A DNA stretch of 64,000 bases, from NCBI GenBank assembly GCA_038239345.1, contig JBBSEX010000011.1, positions 141,687 through 205,686 on the forward strand. The letters run 5' to 3'. Origin of the DNA: JBBSEX01 sp038239345 (lineage in GTDB: Bacteria; Acidobacteriota; Terriglobia; Bryobacterales; Bryobacteraceae). The notes under the pieces were generated by a model. The model saw only the letters and a program-made list of their open reading frames with translations, ran no database searches and had not been told where the DNA came from. Shown here one piece after another: positions 59,194 through 64,000 of the stretch; position 1 is the stretch's first letter, and each line of letters opens with the position of its first letter. The position numbers and the translations under genes are program-made.

Positions 59194-60450
59194 ATGATTG
59201 ATTCTTCTTCTCACTCTGTGAAGCCGCGCAGGCAAGTGCGGGTCCGCCGCGTCGATGAGTGCAATACGCTGGACGAACTTTTTCTTCATTGTCTGCCAGC
59301 GTTCGGCGGGGCGTTTTTACGGCGCATTTACACGATTCTCGACCGGGCCATCGGGTCCGGTTGTCCGCTGACGATGTCCATCGCCGGACCGGTTACGGTT
59401 TCCGGTCAGCACCAGGCGTGGCTGATTCCGTTACTGGAAACGGGATGGATTGCGTACTTGAGCACCACCGATGCCGTCTGCTATCACGATGGTCATCGCA
59501 GCCTGGATGCCCATCCGGATCCGATCCACGAGGTACCGATTTTCGGCGATGACGGCGCACTGCGCGATGAGAAGACGATTCGCGTAACCGATATGGCCTT
59601 TGATGAGGATGTGCTGCTGGATCAGGATCGGTTTCTTACCGCCTTGCTTTCGCTTCCCGAAATGCAGCATAAGATGACCGGTACGGAGCTTCGTTATCGT
59701 CTGGGCGAATTCTTCGCGGCGCAGGAGCGGCAGAACGGAATTCAGGAAGGTTTGTTGGCTACATGCCATCGCCTGGCAATTCCGGTTTTCGTCGGCGCCC
59801 CGGGGGACGGCAGCGTGTTCCTCAATTCCATGAAGCTGTGGGCGATGCGCAAAGCCGGCCTGCTGAAAGACTACGGCTTCGATCTCGACTTGCATGCCGA
59901 GGTCTTCGAAGCCTGCGCCTATCATCGTTGGGGACTGTTCGACAATCCCGCGGGCATGCTGGGAACCGTGATTCTGGGCGGCGGTGTTCCCAAGAATTAC
60001 AACCTGCAGCCTGAGCCGGCCCTTGGACAGGTGCTGGGTTTGCCCGACGTCCGCGGCTATAACTTCGATGTTCAAATTGTCACGGCGCCGGTGACGGATG
60101 GATCGCTTTCATCGTGTCCTCCGGCCGAAGCGGTCACCTGGGGCAAGGTGGATAAGGATACCTATCAGCAATCCACCGAAAGCATGCAGGCCGACTATTC
60201 GATGGTGATGCCGTTCCTGGTAAAGGCGCTGCTGGACAAACGGAAACATTACGAAAATCTATCGCGCGAGCTTGGCGAAGAAGCGCTGCTGGAACGGCAT
60301 CCCGAGGCGCAAGGCTATCTCCGCTCGCGCAACGGGTATCGTTTGTATGCGCAGCGGGAAGAACTTTGTGAGCTTCTGACAATGGACGTCCGCAAGAACA
60401 AAGACTGGCTGCTGGAGACACTGCAATACCCGCTCGCGGCGCGTTCTTAA
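59194..60450 (+). CDS. Deoxyhypusine-synthase-like enzyme (418 aa)
   Basis: Motifs of the DHS/homospermidine-synthase fold: LTMSIAGPVTVSGQH, TTDAVCYHDGH, VFVGAPGDGSVF, TVILGGGVPKNYNLQP, and EAVTWGKVDKDTY with K318 at the place of the catalytic lysine that carries the aminobutyl group from spermidine. Bacterial members without a hypusine target protein probably transfer or make polyamines (homospermidine, for example). The substrate is not deduced. No eIF5A-like gene is in the window. Confidence 0.85.
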   Translation: MIDSSSHSVKPRRQVRVRRVDECNTLDELFLHCLPAFGGAFLRRIYTILDRAIGSGCPLTMSIAGPVTVSGQHQAWLIPLLETGWIAYLSTTDAVCYHDGHRSLDAHPDPIHEVPIFGDDGALRDEKTIRVTDMAFDEDVLLDQDRFLTALLSLPEMQHKMTGTELRYRLGEFFAAQERQNGIQEGLLATCHRLAIPVFVGAPGDGSVFLNSMKLWAMRKAGLLKDYGFDLDLHAEVFEACAYHRWGLFDNPAGMLGTVILGGGVPKNYNLQPEPALGQVLGLPDVRGYNFDVQIVTAPVTDGSLSSCPPAEAVTWGKVDKDTYQQSTESMQADYSMVMPFLVKALLDKRKHYENLSRELGEEALLERHPEAQGYLRSRNGYRLYAQREELCELLTMDVRKNKDWLLETLQYPLAARS

Positions 60451-61676
60451 GCGGAGATCGATGGTGGGTATTCTTTTAGGTTGCGAATGGCGGGGGCGAG
60501 AAACCAAAGACTGGAAACGAGGACGCCCACCGCGCCAATCAGCATCGCTGGACGTAGTCCGATCCGGTCGGCAAGCACTCCGCTCACCAGGGCGCCGAGC
60601 GGCCATATTCCCCGCGACACCATCTGCATGCAGGAATTGATTCTCCCTAACAAGCGATCGGGAGCGAGCGATTGGCGCAAGCTCAATTCGTGAATAGCGA
60701 AAACTGTGTAGCCACAATCCCCGAGGATCTGTTGCCCTATCAGGCAGGCCATCGCGAACACCAGCGGACGATGTCCCAAGGGGATCAGCAGCGTTCCTAA
60801 TCCAAACACCACAATGCTTCCGAACAGCGTCGCCCCCAAGCCGGCCAGCCTCTCTACGCGCCTGGCAATTACCGCTCCGAGCATGTTGCCGATGCCGCCG
60901 ATGGTGATCGCGACGCCAAACCAGATGGGAGTTAGGCCGAGCTCGCGGATCGCGTAGATAGTGTAGAGCCCTCCGAAAATTCCCTGGAATATTCCAGCCG
61001 AAGCCGCCCGCAGCGCGAAGAGACGGAGAATTGGCTGCTCCCATACGGCCGTCAATCCTTCGCGAATTTCCGCCCACACGCGAATTTGCGACGGCGGAGG
61101 TTGCGGCGGTTCAGGCTGCTTGATCGACCACACGCTGACCGCCGAAACCAGAAACGAAAGGGCGTCGAACAAAATTGCGATCGGCGCCGTCAAGAGCTGC
61201 ACGAGCATTCCCGTTAATCCCGGGCCTACCATTTCAGCCACGGAACTGCTGAGAGCCAGACGGCTATTGGCTTGTACGATCGCATCGAGCGACACGAGCG
61301 ATGGGACATAAGACTGATAAGCAATGTCGAACAGAATAGTCAGCACGCCAGCCAAAGCCGCGACTATATACAACTGCAACATGCCCAACCGATGGTGAAA
61401 CGCGGCCAATGGAATCGATGCCAGCAGTAGCGCCCGGGCGATGTCGGTGGCGATCATGATTGGCCGTCTCGACACGCGGTCGGCATGAACGCCGGCGGGC
61501 AGACTTACAAGCAGCATGGCTAATCCCCCGATGCCCGCAAGGAAACCCATCTGCGTGGAACTGGCGTTGAGGTAGAGTACGGCGGTGAGTGGGATTCCTT
61601 CGCGGGTGATGCGTGAGCCGAGTTCTGAAATGGTTTGGCCGGCCCAGAGCTTGTTGAAGTCGGCTGGAAACTTCAC
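60447..61676 (-). CDS. MFS transporter, enterobactin-exporter-like (409 aa)
   Basis: About 12 hydrophobic segments; N-terminal FNKLWAGQTISELGSRITREGIPL, an MFS-like A-motif GVHADRVSRRP between helices 2 and 3, and ARVERLAG-type basic loops. This is the EntS/MefA-like subfamily, which exports siderophores or drugs. Start ATG 61676 overlaps the DUF2721 stop (ATGA), and the 3' end overlaps the DHS-like gene by four bases. Confidence 0.87.
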   Translation of the reverse strand: MKFPADFNKLWAGQTISELGSRITREGIPLTAVLYLNASSTQMGFLAGIGGLAMLLVSLPAGVHADRVSRRPIMIATDIARALLLASIPLAAFHHRLGMLQLYIVAALAGVLTILFDIAYQSYVPSLVSLDAIVQANSRLALSSSVAEMVGPGLTGMLVQLLTAPIAILFDALSFLVSAVSVWSIKQPEPPQPPPSQIRVWAEIREGLTAVWEQPILRLFALRAASAGIFQGIFGGLYTIYAIRELGLTPIWFGVAITIGGIGNMLGAVIARRVERLAGLGATLFGSIVVFGLGTLLIPLGHRPLVFAMACLIGQQILGDCGYTVFAIHELSLRQSLAPDRLLGRINSCMQMVSRGIWPLGALVSGVLADRIGLRPAMLIGAVGVLVSSLWFLAPAIRNLKEYPPSISA

Positions 61677-62203
61677 GTCTTTTCCGGGCGGACATGATCC
61701 CGGATGATCCGCAACGTGTAATCGATTTCATGCTGTAGAGTGCTGCGCGAAAGACGGATTTCAAAAACCAGCAAGAGGCATGCATAGAGCAGGAACACCA
61801 CCCCGGTGATCCCCAAAACTACGGGTACCCAGGTGAAACTGGAAGCGATAACGGCGACCAGTCCAAGAGCTACGCTCGTTAATACGAATAAGCCCGAGGC
61901 GATATAGATATTGCTCAAGGTGCGTTGCAGCATGCTGGCACGGCTGCTGAGCCGCTGCAATTGTTCCAGAATCATGGCGCGGCGTTCTTCCACCATCTCG
62001 ACGTCCCGATCGCCGTGGATGAGGTCTTCCATCTTGTCGGATAGAGCGCGGATGCGGTCGATGACGCGTCCCAGCCGGATCGAGGTGGAGACAACGAAGG
62101 TGCCGCAGGCCGACAGAAGCAAGGTGGGCGTGATCATCGCTGTCAGGACACTGATGGCAGCGGAAAGCGTTGGGGCGAGAATTAAGGGGAAGGCAAATTT
62201 CAC
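61673..62203 (-). CDS. DUF2721-family membrane protein (176 aa)
   Basis: TM pattern: two N-terminal helices (LILAPTLSAAISVLTAMITPTLLLSACGTFVV), then a charged cytoplasmic hairpin with MEDLIHGDRDVEMVEERRAMILEQLQRLSSRASMLQR, and two C-terminal helices. The signature RLGRVIDRIRAL is typical of DUF2721. Function unknown. First gene of a two-gene unit with the MFS transporter. Confidence 0.85.
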   Translation of the reverse strand: MKFAFPLILAPTLSAAISVLTAMITPTLLLSACGTFVVSTSIRLGRVIDRIRALSDKMEDLIHGDRDVEMVEERRAMILEQLQRLSSRASMLQRTLSNIYIASGLFVLTSVALGLVAVIASSFTWVPVVLGITGVVFLLYACLLLVFEIRLSRSTLQHEIDYTLRIIRDHVRPEKT

Positions 62204-62620
62204 TCGTATGATTCTACCGTTGCGCGTCGCCCGGGCGCCGAAATCACCGCATAACTTGCGCCGCTTAATGGGTGCGCCGCTTAATGGGGGTCAGACACCT
62301 CTGCCACTTATTGGAATTGCGTGCTCGTAACAGGAACAGGCTCATTATCTGTACTTTAAGAATTTCAGGACGGGCTGGACAGTGAGCATCGCCAACCAAG
62401 ACGATCGATCTACGCTCCGCGAAACCTCCTAAACGACTGAAGCCGCTGATAAAACATTTCTTCAGAGAATGCTCTAGCAGTCGGTTTTGCCGCTGGTTGC
62501 ACTCCGTAAATCGGGGAAAATAGCACCGAATTCCGCCTAAAAACTCTACTCTCCGACCGTGTCTCGACGTAGTATCAATGCTTTAGCGAAAACATTCGGA
62601 CTGAATAGGGAACAGAGGTC
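62204..62620. other. Intergenic region of about 420 bases with no gene seen
   Basis: Between the DUF2721 start and the insertion sequence. It holds the 16-base tandem repeat, a GGGGTCAGACACC element and otherwise no convincing frame, RNA gene or promoter. Confidence 0.6.
62257..62288 (+). repeat. 16-base tandem repeat, two copies
   Basis: TGCGCCGCTTAATGGG occurs twice in direct succession (62257-62272 and 62273-62288) and runs into GGGGTCAGACACCTCTG. The GTCAGAC core is known from transposition-linked repeats in several genomes, so it may be a fossil element end. Confidence 0.75.
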
Positions 62621-62651
62621 TGAACTGCACCCCTCACCTGAGACAAAAGAA

Positions 62652-63851
62652 CTAGGGACAGTTCCACTCGTCGATTGATTGTATGCCGGGGAGGGGGGTG
62701 TGGGGCGAGGGGGCCGGCCCTCTTGCCCCACTCAATGCTGGAGAAGGCCGGGCGGGATGCGGCTGATTGAGCAACTGCTGCTCAAAAGCGGCTGGCGTTT
62801 TGTAGCCCAGCGAAGAATGAAGACGCTGGCGATTGTAGGTGGTCTCGAAGAACGTCTCCAGGTCGGAGCGCAAGGCGTCGAGATCGCGCCAATGATGGCC
62901 GCGCACTTGCTCCTGCTTCAAAGTCTTCATGAAAGACTCGGCTTTGGCGTTGTCATAAGGGTTGCCGGCGCGGCTCATGCTCGGTTGAATGCCGTGATTG
63001 GCAAGCAGCGTCAGATAGTCGGCGCAGGCATATTGAATGCCACGGTCGGAATGATGAATCAAGCCGGACTTGGGCTTCCGCTCGTCGAGTGCCATGTGAA
63101 GCGCTTCCAGTGCCAAGCTAGCGCCGAGGTGCCGCGCCAGCGCCCATCCGATTACTCGCCGCGAATGCGCATCGAGCACCACGGCGGCGTACACAAACTC
63201 TTCGTTCAGCCGCACGTAGGTGATGTCGGCCACCCAGAGTTCATTGATGTTTTGCGTTTGCAAACCCCGCGCCAGGTTCGGCCAAATGCGCCAGCCATGC
63301 CGCGAATCGGTCGTCGGTGGGATGAAGCGCTGCGTGCGCAGGCACAACAAGTTGTCCTCACGCATCAGCCGCAGTACACGCTTGGCATTCACTATTCGAC
63401 CGCGATGCTGCAGCTCCTGCCGCACGCGCCGGTAGCCATAGAACCGCTTCTCAATGGCCACTTTTTGGATCTCATCGCGCACCGCGGTATCGGCTTGCCG
63501 GGGAGCACGCTCTTCCCAATGCCGGTAGAATCCAGCGCGGCTCACGCTTCCCAACTCACACATCCGTTCCACCGTCAGTTGGCCTTGCTCAGCTCGTTCC
63601 GCGATCAACGCGTAGACCGCTTCGCGTCCACCCCGATGCGCCGCAAGGCTTCGCCGAAAAAATCCAGTTCCAACTCCTGCTGGCCGACCTTGCGTTCTAA
63701 CTCCGCAATCCGCTTTCGCGCCGCCAGCAACTCCCCGCGTCCGGCTAGCGGTTCGCTGCCCTGCACGATCGCTTGCGCGTCTTTCCTCGGCCGCCCAACT
63801 CGGCTCGTCAGCAGCCCGGCCGCGCCTCGTTCGGCATAGCGATCCTTCCAA
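62652..63851 (-). CDS. IS3-family transposase OrfB (DDE recombinase)
   Basis: rve/DDE integrase core: D in ELWVADITYV, D in GLIHHSDRGIQYA and E in NPYDNAKAESFMKTLK, followed by YNRQRLHSSLGYKTPAAFE. It is made as an OrfAB fusion after a -1 shift near 63656; the sequence before that in this frame is not real coding. The C-terminal ~35 residues are Pro-rich and run into the element end. Confidence 0.9.
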   Translation of the reverse strand: MEGSLCRTRRGRAADEPSWAAEERRASDRAGQRTASRTRGVAGGAKADCGVRTQGRPAGVGTGFFRRSLAAHRGGREAVYALIAERAEQGQLTVERMCELGSVSRAGFYRHWEERAPRQADTAVRDEIQKVAIEKRFYGYRRVRQELQHRGRIVNAKRVLRLMREDNLLCLRTQRFIPPTTDSRHGWRIWPNLARGLQTQNINELWVADITYVRLNEEFVYAAVVLDAHSRRVIGWALARHLGASLALEALHMALDERKPKSGLIHHSDRGIQYACADYLTLLANHGIQPSMSRAGNPYDNAKAESFMKTLKQEQVRGHHWRDLDALRSDLETFFETTYNRQRLHSSLGYKTPAAFEQQLLNQPHPARPSPALSGARGPAPSPHTPLPGIQSIDEWNCP

Positions 63852-63985
63852 ATATAAAGACGCTTCCGGCGTATACCCAGGTCATTGGCGACCGCGCTTA
63901 CGCCCTCACCGGCCAACACCCGCTTCACCGCCGAAAGCTTGAACTCAGCCGTGTACTCTCGTTTTTCTTTCTGCTCTTGTGACAC
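63605..63985 (-). CDS. IS3-family OrfA (DNA-binding, 126 aa)
   Basis: Helix-turn-helix of the HTH_Tnp_1 type: REYTAEFKLSAVKRVLAGEGVSAVANDLGIRRKRLYIWKDRY, then a leucine-zipper-like LLAARKRIAELERKVGQQELELDFF. GTG start behind AAGGAG. The T-rich slippery heptamer near the end lets ribosomes move to the orfB frame. Confidence 0.9.
   Translation of the reverse strand: MSQEQKEKREYTAEFKLSAVKRVLAGEGVSAVANDLGIRRKRLYIWKDRYAERGAAGLLTSRVGRPRKDAQAIVQGSEPLAGRGELLAARKRIAELERKVGQQELELDFFGEALRRIGVDAKRSTR
63656..63662 (-). other. Programmed -1 frameshift site (T TTT TTC) in the IS
   Basis: On the minus strand the heptamer T-TTT-TTC lies in the orfA frame (GAT TTT TTC). A slip of one base back re-pairs TTT TTT and enters the orfB frame, the standard way IS3 elements make the OrfAB transposase. 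Confidence 0.8.
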
Positions 63986-64000
63986 TCGTTCTCCTTTTGA

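Larger units (their letters stand above)
62621..64000 (-). mobile_element. IS3-family insertion sequence (right end outside window)
   Basis: The inner end of the element appears to be the inverted repeat TGAACTGCACCCC at 62621-62633, with the typical TGA start of IS3-group elements. It contains orfA (63605-63985) and orfB (62652-63851) on the minus strand. The other terminus lies just beyond the window edge, because the orfA ribosome site (AAGGAGAACGA) is at 63987-63997. Confidence 0.8.

Noticed and set aside
62679..63839. Long plus-strand open frame (386 aa) inside the IS
   Set aside because: It is the antisense of the transposase, with composition typical of a shadow frame and no family motif.

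Overview
The window looks like a chromosomal segment of an Acidobacteria member near Solibacter/Bryobacter. The strongest clue is the large secreted protein at 38726-41587, whose last ~190 residues match the 'Solibacter uncharacterized C-terminal domain' (TIGR03437-like). Other fitting features are the futalosine-type menaquinone genes mqnP/mqnE, many secreted enzymes with short Sec or Tat signals, numerous stand-alone SAM methyltransferases, and a G+C-rich, densely packed genome with frequent GTG/TTG starts. This placement is inference from gene content; no rRNA is present.

Layout. 1-6250: the end of a reductive pyrimidine-catabolism operon (preT-preA-dihydropyrimidinase-NCS1 permease-mmsA), every junction overlapping. 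6261-11275 (minus): TonB-dependent receptor, YfiR-like protein and hybrid histidine kinase, probably one envelope-sensing unit. 11374-15508: surface-glycan or lipid genes (glycosyltransferase, LpxD-like acyltransferase, acyl-CoA ligase) and a possible sulfotransferase remnant. 15558-15635: tRNA-Pro(GGG). 15693-19243: NTF2-like protein, glnA, xseA. 19311-23776: a tiny MYTDPGS membrane protein, a methyltransferase, a membrane AlkP-superfamily protein and a methyltransferase-GT2 fusion, resembling a glycan/lipid module. 23814-33000: housekeeping and small unknown genes (lactonase, topA, dprA, Fpg/Nei glycosylase, Holliday-resolvase-like protein). 32811-37480: amidohydrolase, two small Cys-rich exported proteins, mqnP-mqnE, rpmB. 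37676-43590: MsrB plus free-Met-R-sulfoxide reductase, the Solibacter-domain protein, a methyltransferase and a GH29 fucosidase.

43656-48912 is the most unusual part: a compact five-gene type III-A-like CRISPR effector operon (cas10/csm1-csm2-csm3-csm4-csm5) with no CRISPR array, cas6, cas1/cas2 or csm6 anywhere in the window. Its Cas10 is only 483 residues, starts directly at the first palm domain, and lacks the HD nuclease and the zinc finger while keeping the GGDD cyclase motif. Its Csm2 has a ~65-residue RGG/GE-rich disordered head and its Csm4 a repeat-encoded acidic Pro/Ala-rich head. Csm3 keeps the target-RNA-cleaving aspartate. The architecture suggests a stripped, array-independent or trans-fed RNA-guided complex.

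49000-62203 returns to ordinary genes: ExeA-type ATPase, secreted S8 protease, lepB, mannose-1-phosphate guanylyltransferase, argD-type aminotransferase, an Rrf2-cysK pair, twin membrane TPR proteins, a bacterial deoxyhypusine-synthase-like enzyme, an MFS exporter and a DUF2721 protein. The window ends inside an IS3-family element (62621 onward) whose transposase is split over a -1 frameshift site.
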